This document shows positions 1 through 9,107 of a DNA stretch of 35,000 nucleotides, one piece after another. The DNA comes from Flavobacteriaceae bacterium (GTDB taxonomy: Bacteria; Bacteroidota; Bacteroidia; Flavobacteriales; Flavobacteriaceae), in NCBI GenBank assembly GCA_013001285.1, contig JABDMU010000032.1, forward strand, positions 1-35,000, in the 5' to 3' direction. The position numbers and the translations under genes were made by a program. Positions within the stretch are counted from its first letter, which is position 1; each line of letters starts with the position of its first letter. The notes below the pieces were generated by a model. That model saw only the letters and a list, made by a program, of their open reading frames with translations, was not told the origin of the DNA and did not search any database.

Positions 1-1002
1 GCTTTTGCAATATTTAATTATTATCGCTTCACTAATGACTTCAGTTATATCCCTGAAAAAGGATTAGAAGTATTAATAGCTATATCAAGGTTTTGGCAAC
101 AACGCGCAACCTATTCTACCTTAAAAAATAAGTATGTCATTCTTGGAGTTACTGGTCCTAACGAATATGAGAACAATGTCAATAACAATTGGTATACAAA
201 TTATATAGCCAAATGGTGTATTCAATTCACATTAGATTGTATTGAGCGCATCAAAAATGAGTTTGATTCTGACCATACCAGAATATTGAACAAGGTAAAA
301 TTGTCTGCTGTTGAAATGGATAAATGGAAGGAAGTGGCTGATAATTTGTATTTTCCTTATTCCGAAGAGCACAATGTTTACCTACAACAAGATGGATTTC
401 TTGATAAGGAGCAAATTACCGTGAGTGACCTACCTAAATCTCAACGACCTATTAATCAGTTTTGGTCTTGGGATCGCATTTTAAGGTCGCCTTATATAAA
501 ACAAGCCGATGTTCTTCAAGGATTTTACTTTTTTGAAGACCATTTCAGTCAAGAAGAATTGAAGAGGCATTTCGATTTTTACGAGCCTTTTACAGTTCAT
601 GAAAGCTCACTATCACCTTGTGTACATAGTGTGCAAGCTGCTAAATTGGGGCAAATGGAACAAGCTTATCAATTCTATTTAAGAACCTCAAGATTAGATC
701 TTGATGATTATAACAAGGAAGTGCACGAAGGCTTACATATTACGAGTATGGCAGGCACATGGATGAGTATCGTTGAAGGCTTTGGAGGTATGCGTATTAA
801 AAACAATATGCTGTGTTTTAAACCTCAGATCCCAAAGGAATGGAATGCTTATTCGTTTAAAATAAATTTTAGGGGTCAAATTTTAAAAGTGAATGTCACC
901 AAACATGAAACTAATTTTGAACTAGATGGACATAAAGATCTTCAGATCTTAGTGAATGATAAATTGATTACGATTACACCGAATAACTTAATAACTGTTT
1001 GA
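1..1002 (+). CDS. GH65 maltose phosphorylase-type glycoside phosphorylase (C-terminal part, cut by window start)
   Basis: The reading frame is open from base 1, so the gene begins upstream of the window; an internal TTG at 286 is not its start. The protein carries the GH65 signature GVTGPNEYENNVNNNWYTN, with the catalytic general-acid glutamate encoded at 163-165. This is followed by the helical (alpha/alpha)6 barrel and a C-terminal beta-sandwich ending in short strands. Family members phosphorolyse maltose to glucose and beta-glucose-1-phosphate in the cytoplasm; there is no way to see a signal peptide here. The next gene, a GH13 enzyme, starts 2 bp after the stop, which fits a flavobacterial maltodextrin operon in which secreted amylases feed an intracellular phosphorylase. 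Trehalose or kojibiose phosphorylase are alternatives within GH65, but the amylase context favours maltose. Confidence 0.88.
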   Translation, partial: AFAIFNYYRFTNDFSYIPEKGLEVLIAISRFWQQRATYSTLKNKYVILGVTGPNEYENNVNNNWYTNYIAKWCIQFTLDCIERIKNEFDSDHTRILNKVKLSAVEMDKWKEVADNLYFPYSEEHNVYLQQDGFLDKEQITVSDLPKSQRPINQFWSWDRILRSPYIKQADVLQGFYFFEDHFSQEELKRHFDFYEPFTVHESSLSPCVHSVQAAKLGQMEQAYQFYLRTSRLDLDDYNKEVHEGLHITSMAGTWMSIVEGFGGMRIKNNMLCFKPQIPKEWNAYSFKINFRGQILKVNVTKHETNFELDGHKDLQILVNDKLITITPNNLITV

Positions 1003-1004
1003 TC

Positions 1005-2987
1005 ATGAAACGCATCAGCTTTTTTTTACTTGCCCTTTTCCTGTTGAGTTTAAATTCTTGCAAAAAAGATAATTCAAGTAATATATCTGATGCAAATACT
1101 CAAGTTTCCAATACTTTTTTAAATAAGGTTGAACCTCCACACTGGTGGATTGGCTTTAACAATTCGAGATTGCAATTATTAGTACATGAACCTAATATTG
1201 GCTCATATGCGCCCGAAATTTCCTATTCAGGTGTTTCTATTGAAGAAGTGCATAAAGCTAAAAGTCCAAATTACTTGTTCATAGATCTTCAGATTTCTGA
1301 AAGTACAAAAGCAGGACAGTTCGATATCGTTTTTAAAGGGGAAGATGGAGACGAAAAAACACATACCTATGAATTAAAAGATAGGATTAAAGCAGGTGAC
1401 GATTATCAGGGCTTTGATAGTTCAGATGCCATTTTACTGATTACTCCAGATCGTTTTGCAAATGGCGACCCACTAAACGATGTCGTTGAAGAATTAAATG
1501 AAAATACTATAGACCGATCTGACGACTACGCACGTCATGGCGGTGATATCAGAGGTATGATCAACCACCTCGATTATATTAATGATTTAGGATATACTTC
1601 CATTTGGCCTAATCCATTATTAATTAATGATCAGCATGAAGGATCGTATCATGGCTATGCCATTACAGATTATTATCAAGTGGATCCTCGATTTGGAACT
1701 ATGGCCGAATACAAAGAATTTGCAGTAAAAGCTAAAGAAAAAGGGATAAGCATCATCATGGATCAAATTGCCAATCATTGTGGTATTGAACATTGGTGGA
1801 TGAAGGATCTGCCATTCGAAGATTGGGTGAATTACCAAGCAGATTTTGAAAAACTTGAAGTTCCAGTTGAAGAAATGAGAAAACCAAATGGGGAATATGA
1901 CTGGGATCGCTTAAATCAGCACTTCACAAATTCCAATCACCGACGCACCACAAATCAAGATGGTTATGCTTCAGAGTATGATAGAAATTTAAATGCCGAA
2001 GGCTGGTTTGTTCCTTTTATGCCTGATCTTAATCAGAAGAATCCATTCATGGCGAAATACATTATTCAAAATAGCATTTGGTGGATTGAAACACTTGAAT
2101 TGGGAGGTATTCGACAAGACACCTATCCTTATCCTGACAAATCATTTATGGCGGATTGGGCAGGAGCTATTATGGACGAATATCCTGGATTCAGCATCGT
2201 GGGCGAAGAATGGAGCTATAACCCTTTACTTATTGCCTATTGGCAAGATGGAAATGTCAACAAAGATGGCTATAAGTCAAACTTAAGGTCAACTATGGAT
2301 TTCGCCATGCAAAGAAAGATAATCGAAGGTGTTTCAGAAGACGAAAAATGGGATGAAGGCTTGGTTAAAATTTATGAAGGTCTTTCAAATGATTTCGCAT
2401 ATGCAAGTCCGAAAGACATCATGCTGTTCCCAGATAATCATGATATGAGTCGCATTTTCACCCAATTGAATGGTGATGTGGTGAACACAAAAATGGCCCT
2501 AGCAACGGTATTGACCCTGCCAAGAATCCCACAATTATATTATGGTACGGAAATCTTAATGAATGATTTTGAAAAACCTGGCGATCATGGTTTGGTGCGA
2601 ACTGATTTCCCAGGCGGTTTTGATGGAGATCCTGTTAATGCATTCACCGGTGAAGGGCTAACGGCAGAGCAATTAGATATGCAGAATTTTCTGAAAACCC
2701 TTCTGAATTTTAGAAAAAATAGTAGCGCTATTCATGACGGCGAAACGATTCATTTTTCACCATTTCTTGGCACCTATTTTTTATTTAGGATCCTAGAAGA
2801 TGAAACTGTGGTTTTGATCCTTAACAAAAGTGAAGACCCTTTAACAATAGATCTAAAGCGTTATGCTGAAATTGGTTTGGATGGACAAACTCTAAGAAAT
2901 GTGATTACTGGTGAATCCTTTACTTGGAAAAATGATATAACCTTCAACGAGAAGGGCGTTATTATAATGACTACAAAAACGGACTAA
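1005..2987 (+). CDS. SusA-like GH13 alpha-amylase/neopullulanase lipoprotein
   Basis: The N-terminus is a lipoprotein signal (MKRISFFLLALFLLSLNSCK). ATG at 1005 is chosen because it starts this signal directly; the in-frame TTG at 999 would add two residues. Residues about 40-130 form a beta-sandwich like the cyclomaltodextrinase N-terminal domain (EPPHWWIGFNNSRLQLLVH). The GH13 barrel follows. Region I is DQIANHCG, region II is GGIRQDTYPY with nucleophile D372, region III is VGEEW with acid/base E401, and region IV is FPDNHDMSR with D480. A C-terminal beta domain ends the protein. It probably cleaves alpha-1,4 links in maltodextrins or pullulan at the outer membrane or in the periplasm. It lies between the phosphorylase and the esterase, one base before the latter. 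The domain layout and the GIRQDTYPY motif resemble Bacteroides SusA. Confidence 0.9.
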   Translation: MKRISFFLLALFLLSLNSCKKDNSSNISDANTQVSNTFLNKVEPPHWWIGFNNSRLQLLVHEPNIGSYAPEISYSGVSIEEVHKAKSPNYLFIDLQISESTKAGQFDIVFKGEDGDEKTHTYELKDRIKAGDDYQGFDSSDAILLITPDRFANGDPLNDVVEELNENTIDRSDDYARHGGDIRGMINHLDYINDLGYTSIWPNPLLINDQHEGSYHGYAITDYYQVDPRFGTMAEYKEFAVKAKEKGISIIMDQIANHCGIEHWWMKDLPFEDWVNYQADFEKLEVPVEEMRKPNGEYDWDRLNQHFTNSNHRRTTNQDGYASEYDRNLNAEGWFVPFMPDLNQKNPFMAKYIIQNSIWWIETLELGGIRQDTYPYPDKSFMADWAGAIMDEYPGFSIVGEEWSYNPLLIAYWQDGNVNKDGYKSNLRSTMDFAMQRKIIEGVSEDEKWDEGLVKIYEGLSNDFAYASPKDIMLFPDNHDMSRIFTQLNGDVVNTKMALATVLTLPRIPQLYYGTEILMNDFEKPGDHGLVRTDFPGGFDGDPVNAFTGEGLTAEQLDMQNFLKTLLNFRKNSSAIHDGETIHFSPFLGTYFLFRILEDETVVLILNKSEDPLTIDLKRYAEIGLDGQTLRNVITGESFTWKNDITFNEKGVIIMTTKTD

Positions 2988-2988
2988 C

Positions 2989-3954
2989 ATGCGTTCAATA
3001 ATTCTATTATTTTTTGTTTTAATTCTTTCATCTTGCGGGGAAGTAAAGCAGAGTAATGTTGAATCTGAAAGCAATAGAGAAATTAGTGTAGCAAATCTTA
3101 AAGAGGCGAATATCTCGAGTGGGCAACTCTTCAGAATCCAAAAGTTCCCATCCGAATTTATTGAAGATCGAGCTGTTGATATTTGGTTACCTGATGGCTA
3201 TTCTCAAGATCAGAAATATGCTGTCCTTTATATGCATGACGGTCAAATGTTATTTGATAGTACATCAACCTGGAACAAACAAGAATGGCAAGTTGATGAG
3301 GTGGCTTCAAAGCTTATGAAATCGAATAAAGTTCAGGAGTTTATTGTGGTTGCACCTCATAATATATCTGAGATTAGACACAGCGATTACTTCCCTCAGA
3401 AACCTTTTGAATCACTTCCTAAAAAAACTCAAGATTCCATATTTGCTGAAGCGAAACAAAATAATATATCGTTTACAAAGCTCAATTCAGATAACTATTT
3501 GAAATTCTTGGTAGAAGAATTGAAGCCATTTATCGATAGTGTTTATCCAACTTATTCAAAAAAAGAAAGCACTTTTGTTATGGGTTCAAGTATGGGCGGA
3601 TTGATCTCAATGTATGCCATTTGTGAATACCCCGAGATTTTTGGAGGTGCAGCCTGTTTATCGACCCATTGGATTGGAACATTTACAAATGAGAATAATC
3701 CAATTCCAAATGCTTTTTTTGAATACATGAAAGCACATCTACCGGATTCTAACACACATAAATTGTATTTTGATTATGGTACTGAAACCTTAGACGCGAT
3801 GTATTTGTCGTATCAATCAAAGGTATCTAGTCTGTTGGAATCTAAAGGGTATGTACATAATTTAAAATATGATGGCGCGGCTCACGATGAGAGATCATGG
3901 GCAGCGCGATTAGATGTTCCCATTTCGTTTTTATTAAGGAAGGAAATTGAATAA
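2989..3954 (+). CDS. Esterase D/enterochelin-esterase-like alpha/beta hydrolase, lipoprotein
   Basis: A short signal peptide ends in the lipobox LILSSCGE, so the protein is predicted to be membrane-anchored in the periplasm or on the cell surface. It is a single-domain PF00756-type hydrolase of 321 residues. The sequence YAVLYMHDGQMLFDS is the strand and oxyanion region typical of the family. GSSMGG holds nucleophile S201, and H299 in AAHDERSW is the likely catalytic histidine. It starts one base after the upstream GH13 stop and ends 12 bp before the esterase-GH31 fusion. Its sequence resembles the esterase domain of that neighbour (shared VLYMHDGQ, W-x-VDE and GSSMGGLIS), suggesting duplication. 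The substrate is unknown; the context suggests removal of ester groups, such as acetyl groups, from alpha-glucans, but that is inference. Confidence 0.85.
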   Translation: MRSIILLFFVLILSSCGEVKQSNVESESNREISVANLKEANISSGQLFRIQKFPSEFIEDRAVDIWLPDGYSQDQKYAVLYMHDGQMLFDSTSTWNKQEWQVDEVASKLMKSNKVQEFIVVAPHNISEIRHSDYFPQKPFESLPKKTQDSIFAEAKQNNISFTKLNSDNYLKFLVEELKPFIDSVYPTYSKKESTFVMGSSMGGLISMYAICEYPEIFGGAACLSTHWIGTFTNENNPIPNAFFEYMKAHLPDSNTHKLYFDYGTETLDAMYLSYQSKVSSLLESKGYVHNLKYDGAAHDERSWAARLDVPISFLLRKEIE

Positions 3955-3966
3955 TAAAATGAATAA

Positions 3967-6900
3967 ATGAAAAGAATTCTGCTCATAGCCTCTTTGATCA
4001 TTTCACAAAGTATTTGTGCACAAATAACTTTTATAGTAAATGATCTTCCTGAAAATCACGATTATAATAATGATCTTTATATTTCAGGTAATTTTGAAGG
4101 CTGGTCTGGCGGAAACGATAGTTTTAAATTAGTTAAAACCGATAATGCCTATAGCATTACACTACCCTTAACAGAAAATGTTATCCTTTATAAATTCACT
4201 ATGGGTTCTTGGGATACAGTCGAACGAAATGCAGATGGTAGCAATTCGGAAAATCGAACTTACAATCGCAAGAAAGAGCAGGATACAATATATGCCAAGA
4301 TCATAAATTGGGATAAAGCGAGTAGTTCTGAAGTCGGAAAATCTACTGCTGCCAAAAACGTAAGTATATTATCCGAAGAATTTTCTATACCTGAGCTGAA
4401 TAGAACGCGTCGCGTTTGGATGTATTTGCCTCCTGATTATCAGTCTTCCAATGAGCGTTACCCTGTTTTGTATATGCATGATGGGCAAAATGTTTTTGAT
4501 GCACTGACCTCTTATGCAGGAGAATGGGGTGTGGATGAAACCCTTAATAATTTGTATAGTTTATACAATTTCAAACTAATTGTTGTTGCTATTGATAATG
4601 GTGGAGATAAACGTATGAATGAGTATTCTCCATGGGGAAATAAAGGATTTGGAAATGCTGAAGGGGAAGCCTATGTTAATTTTATTTCCAACACTTTAAA
4701 ACCCTATATCGACACCAACTTTAGAACCCTAAAAAGTAGCGAACATACAGGAATTATGGGAAGTTCGATGGGTGGATTGATCTCTCATTATGCTGGAATT
4801 AAATATCCTGATATATTTGGTAAAGTAGGTGTGTTTTCACCATCATTCTGGTATGCAAATGAAGCTTTTGAATTCACTGCGAAGCATAGTAATTCAGATG
4901 AATTAAAAATGTATTTTTTAGTTGGTGGAAATGAAGGTGATTCCATGGTGCCTGATACCATTAAAATGGTTGACCTTATGAAAAAAGAAGGTTTCGACGA
5001 AAAGAACATCAATCGAAAAATTGTAGAACAAGGTATTCATAGTGAGTCTTTTTGGAAGGAAGAATTTGAAGAAGCCATACTTTGGTTATTTCCCGATGCT
5101 ATTAAGAAGAGAGAATTCATCAGTTCAACCTTTGAAAAGAACCAGTTAGAAATGAAAGTGTCTGACGGCACCTATTACATACAATTTTACTCATCAGAAA
5201 TTGTAGAAACGACCTTTGTTCCCGAGGGAGAAAAGCGAAACCTCCAGTCTCATGCGGTTGTCTTAAAACCAGAAAATACAAACATTGAACACTTAAATGA
5301 AGCAGATAATATTTCGGTTTCTACAGAAGGTATTGGCGTAATAATCAACAAGAAGCCTTTTGAAATTTCATATGAATTTAAAGGCAAACAAATCACTTCG
5401 GAAAGAAATGGCTACAGAAAAATAGACAGTTTAGAAACCATTCAATTCGATCTAAAACCCGACGAAATATTATTTGGTGGCGGTGCTCGTGCTTTAGGAA
5501 TGAATAGAAGGGGTCATCGACTTGAACTTTATAACAAAGCGCATTACGGTTATGAAACCGAAAGTGAACTGATGAACTATACCTTGCCCATTGTGATATC
5601 TTCAGACAAGTATATGCTTCATTTTGACAATGCTCCGATTGGACATTTAGATCTGGACAGCAAAAGTAACAATACCTTGACCTATGAGACGATATCAGGT
5701 AGAAAAACGTATCAAGTTATCGCGGGTGATTCTTGGTTGGATCTGGTCAATAATTATACAGATCTAACAGGAAAACAACCCTTACCACCACGTTGGGCTT
5801 TTGGGAATTTTTCAAGTCGATTTGGTTATCATTCCGAAGCTGAGACCAGAGCTACAGTGCAAGCCTTTAAAGACAATAATATTCCAATTGATGCTGTAAT
5901 TATTGATATTTATTGGTTTGGCAAAGATATTCAAGGTCATATGGGAAATTTAGAATTTTTAAGAGATTCGTTCCCTAATCCGAAGAAAATGATCTCCGAT
6001 TTCAGAAAACAAGGGGTTAAAACCATATTGGTGACAGAACCTTTTATCCTAACAACCTCAAAACGATGGCAAGAAGCAGTTGATCAAGATATATTAGCCA
6101 AAGATGCAGAAGGGAATCCATTTACTTTCAATTTTTATTTTGGAAATACAGGATTGATCGATGTCTATAGTGAAAAAGGCAAACAATGGTTTTGGAACAT
6201 TTATAAGGATCTCGCAAATATGGGTGTAAAAGGTGTTTGGGGGGATCTTGGTGAGCCTGAAGTACATCCTTCAAATCTCATTCATGCCACCGGTACCGCC
6301 GATGAAGTTCATAATACCTATGGACATGATTGGGCTAAATTGATCTTTGATGGTTATCGCAATGAATTTCCAAATGAAAGACCATTCATCTTGATGCGTT
6401 CTGGGGCTTCTGGCTCGCAACGTTATGGACTTATTCCTTGGTCAGGAGATGTTAATCGGACTTGGGGTGGATTACAATCACAAACTGAAATCGCTCTTCA
6501 AATGGGAATGCAAGGATTAGGATATATGCATTCAGATCTCGGTGGTTTTGCAGGAGCAAACCTTGATGACGAATTATACACGCGATGGTTACAATATGGC
6601 GTTTTTCAACCTATTTACAGACCGCATGCTCAGGAAGAAGTACCGAGTGAACCTGTGTTTAGGTCCACTAAAGCGAAAGCGCTTGCTAAAAGATCTATCG
6701 AATTGCGTTATAAGCTTCTTCCTTATAATTATACATTGGCCTTTGAGAACAGTAGATCGGGTGTGTCATTTATGAGACCATTGTTTTTTTACGAGCCTCA
6801 AACACCAGAGTTGCTCACAAATGATGACAGCTTCATGTGGGGAAATTCTATTTTAGTCACCCCTGTGGTTAGGCCCGATGTGCAAGAAAAAACCATATAT

Positions 6901-7431
6901 TTTCCAAAAGACAGCTATTGGTTTGATCTCTATTCAGATGAAAAGATTAGAGGTGGACAAACAAAAATGGTGAAAGTGAATGAAAGTTCAATCCCTACAT
7001 TCATAAAGGGAGGTGCTTTTATTCCGATGGCCAGACTTGTACAATCTACAGATGATTATAATGCCAACTTTTTTCAATTACATTATTATAAGGATGAACT
7101 AGAAGCCACGAGTCAAGGCCTAATGTACAATGATGATGGTTTTACCTTTGATGCTTATAATAAAGGCCAATATGAATTACATAAATTTAAAGGAGAGCTT
7201 GACAAACAATGTTTGGAGTTTGAATTTGAATCGGAAATCGGACAGAACTTTGAGGTGCAGTCTAAAACCATCGAATTCATAATTCATAATCTTGATACAG
7301 CACCAAAACGAGTAAAAGTAAATGGTAAAAAATCTGATTTCATCTGGAATGCTTCAAAAAAACAACTGACCATTGAATTGGCTTGGGTGACTTCAAAAAA
7401 ATTAGATATTAATATTAAATTGAATAAGTGA
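3967..7431 (+). CDS. Secreted fusion: N-terminal beta-domain, esterase-D-like hydrolase, and GH31 alpha-glucosidase
   Basis: This 1154-residue protein starts with a Sec signal peptide ending near SICAQ. Residues about 20-110 form a beta-sandwich with DLYISGNFEGWSGG and YKFTMGSWDTVERN, resembling a starch-binding (CBM20/CBM48-like) module. Residues about 125-380 form an esterase with GSSMGG (S267) and H358 in GIHSESFW. The rest is a complete GH31 enzyme. It has the N-terminal beta domain with FGGGARALGMNRRG, the barrel with nucleophile D760 in VWGDLGEPE and acid/base D828 in WSGDVNRTW, and C-terminal beta domains including a DUF5110-like part. GH31 members release alpha-linked glucose from non-reducing ends. 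The gene stop overlaps the next GH13 start by 4 bp. Usual GH31 enzymes are 650-850 residues and carry no esterase. All catalytic residues that I can place are intact in both enzyme units. Confidence 0.88.
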   Translation: MKRILLIASLIISQSICAQITFIVNDLPENHDYNNDLYISGNFEGWSGGNDSFKLVKTDNAYSITLPLTENVILYKFTMGSWDTVERNADGSNSENRTYNRKKEQDTIYAKIINWDKASSSEVGKSTAAKNVSILSEEFSIPELNRTRRVWMYLPPDYQSSNERYPVLYMHDGQNVFDALTSYAGEWGVDETLNNLYSLYNFKLIVVAIDNGGDKRMNEYSPWGNKGFGNAEGEAYVNFISNTLKPYIDTNFRTLKSSEHTGIMGSSMGGLISHYAGIKYPDIFGKVGVFSPSFWYANEAFEFTAKHSNSDELKMYFLVGGNEGDSMVPDTIKMVDLMKKEGFDEKNINRKIVEQGIHSESFWKEEFEEAILWLFPDAIKKREFISSTFEKNQLEMKVSDGTYYIQFYSSEIVETTFVPEGEKRNLQSHAVVLKPENTNIEHLNEADNISVSTEGIGVIINKKPFEISYEFKGKQITSERNGYRKIDSLETIQFDLKPDEILFGGGARALGMNRRGHRLELYNKAHYGYETESELMNYTLPIVISSDKYMLHFDNAPIGHLDLDSKSNNTLTYETISGRKTYQVIAGDSWLDLVNNYTDLTGKQPLPPRWAFGNFSSRFGYHSEAETRATVQAFKDNNIPIDAVIIDIYWFGKDIQGHMGNLEFLRDSFPNPKKMISDFRKQGVKTILVTEPFILTTSKRWQEAVDQDILAKDAEGNPFTFNFYFGNTGLIDVYSEKGKQWFWNIYKDLANMGVKGVWGDLGEPEVHPSNLIHATGTADEVHNTYGHDWAKLIFDGYRNEFPNERPFILMRSGASGSQRYGLIPWSGDVNRTWGGLQSQTEIALQMGMQGLGYMHSDLGGFAGANLDDELYTRWLQYGVFQPIYRPHAQEEVPSEPVFRSTKAKALAKRSIELRYKLLPYNYTLAFENSRSGVSFMRPLFFYEPQTPELLTNDDSFMWGNSILVTPVVRPDVQEKTIYFPKDSYWFDLYSDEKIRGGQTKMVKVNESSIPTFIKGGAFIPMARLVQSTDDYNANFFQLHYYKDELEATSQGLMYNDDGFTFDAYNKGQYELHKFKGELDKQCLEFEFESEIGQNFEVQSKTIEFIIHNLDTAPKRVKVNGKKSDFIWNASKKQLTIELAWVTSKKLDINIKLNK

Positions 7432-9089
7432 AAAAAATCATTGTAATAAGCTTTGTTTGTATATCAATTTTTTGTTGTGGTCAACAATCAAAGGAAATCT
7501 CTGGAAAAATGACTAAGCAAGAACTTCCTTTTTTATGGGAAGCAGCTAATGTTTACTTTTTATTGACGGATAGGTTTAATAATGGCGACCCTTCAAACGA
7601 CTTGAATTTTGAACGCCATATAAAATCTGGAAAATTACGCGGATTTGAAGGCGGTGATATAAAAGGGATCACAGAGAAAATAGAAGAGGATTATTTTACT
7701 GATCTTGGTGTGAATGCTATTTGGTTGACACCAATAGTTGAGCAAATTCATGGCAGTACTGATGAAGGAACAGGAATTACCTATGGGTATCATGGTTATT
7801 GGACCAAGGATTGGACGAATATCGATCCGAATTTTGGTACAAAAGAAGATTTAAAGAACATGGTTGAGGCTGCACACAATAAGGGTATTCGAATTCTTCT
7901 TGATGCGGTTATAAATCACACTGGGCCTGTTACTGACAAAGATCCTGTTTGGCCCGATTCCTGGGTAAGAACAGAACCACATTGTGCCTATAAAGACTAT
8001 GAGTCTACCGTAACATGTACCTTGGTAAAAAATCTTCCCGATATAAAAACCGAAAGCAATGATGACGTGGAACTTCCGCCACAGCTGGTGGAAAAATGGA
8101 AATCGGAAGGACGATTTGAAGATGAAGTTTCCGAATTAAATGTATTTTTTGAACGCACAGGGCATCCACGTGCTCCACGATTTTACATTATGAAATGGTT
8201 AACAGATTACATCACAGAATTTGGAATAGATGGCTATCGTGTAGATACTGTTAAACATACTGAAGAATTTGTTTGGCAGGAATTTAAAGAAGAATGTGAT
8301 TATGCTTTTAATGAATGGAAATTAAAAAATCCTTCCAAAATTTTAGATGATTCTGATTTCTATTTAGTTGGTGAAGTTTATAACTATGGAATAAGTTCAG
8401 GACAGTATTTTGATTTTGGAGATCATAAAGCGAATTATTTTGATAATGCCTTTAAGAGCCTTATAAATTTTGAATTTAAATGGAATGCAAAGCAAAAGAG
8501 CAATGAAACTAATTTTAAGCGATATTCTAACATACTGGAAAATGAATTGAAAGGTTATGGTATTCTTAATTATTTGAGTTCGCATGATGACGGTCAGCCC
8601 TTTGATCCGATGAGAAAAATTCCTCTTGAAACAGCAACAAAACTGCTGCTTTCACCAGGAGCATCACAAATTTATTATGGCGACGAATCTTCAAGAATGT
8701 TAGTTGTTGAAAATGCAATTGGAGATGCTAATTTAAGGTCATTTATGAATTGGGAAGATTTGGAAGCTCAAAAGGCCAATTTAGAACATTGGCAAAAACT
8801 AGGACAATTTAGAAAGGATCATCCAGCTATTGGTGCAGGAATTCATCAAATGATCACCGAAAGGCCTTATACTTTTTATAGATCTTATAATTATGGCCAA
8901 TTAAAAGATCTTGTGGTAATTGGATTAGATATGAAAAAAGGAACCAAAGAAATTGATGTTTCAAAATTGTTCAAAAATGGAGATCGATTAAGAGATGCTT
9001 ACTCCAATCAATTTGTTGCCGTTGAAAATGGGAAAGTAATTATTAAATCAGATTATAAGATTGTGCTGCTAGAATTAAACGAATACTAA
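7428..9089 (+). CDS. GH13 alpha-amylase family lipoprotein
   Basis: The start is GTG at 7428, overlapping the upstream stop by 4 bp (GTGA). It is chosen because it yields a lipoprotein signal (MKKIIVISFVCISIFCCGQ), whereas the next ATG (7509) would lose it. The barrel begins with VYFLLTDRFNNGDPSND, which includes the Asn/Asp cluster often used for calcium binding. Region I is LLDAVINHTG, region II is GYRVDTVKH (nucleophile D273), region III is LVGEVYNYG (E316), and region IV is LSSHDDG (D387). An extended loop with several cysteines (HCAYKDYESTVTCTL) lies between regions I and II. A short C-terminal beta domain ends the protein. It probably hydrolyses alpha-1,4-glucans in the periplasm or at the cell surface as part of the same starch operon. 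Confidence 0.9.
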   Translation: MKKIIVISFVCISIFCCGQQSKEISGKMTKQELPFLWEAANVYFLLTDRFNNGDPSNDLNFERHIKSGKLRGFEGGDIKGITEKIEEDYFTDLGVNAIWLTPIVEQIHGSTDEGTGITYGYHGYWTKDWTNIDPNFGTKEDLKNMVEAAHNKGIRILLDAVINHTGPVTDKDPVWPDSWVRTEPHCAYKDYESTVTCTLVKNLPDIKTESNDDVELPPQLVEKWKSEGRFEDEVSELNVFFERTGHPRAPRFYIMKWLTDYITEFGIDGYRVDTVKHTEEFVWQEFKEECDYAFNEWKLKNPSKILDDSDFYLVGEVYNYGISSGQYFDFGDHKANYFDNAFKSLINFEFKWNAKQKSNETNFKRYSNILENELKGYGILNYLSSHDDGQPFDPMRKIPLETATKLLLSPGASQIYYGDESSRMLVVENAIGDANLRSFMNWEDLEAQKANLEHWQKLGQFRKDHPAIGAGIHQMITERPYTFYRSYNYGQLKDLVVIGLDMKKGTKEIDVSKLFKNGDRLRDAYSNQFVAVENGKVIIKSDYKIVLLELNEY

Positions 9090-9107
9090 TATAGAAACCA
9101 TAAACCA

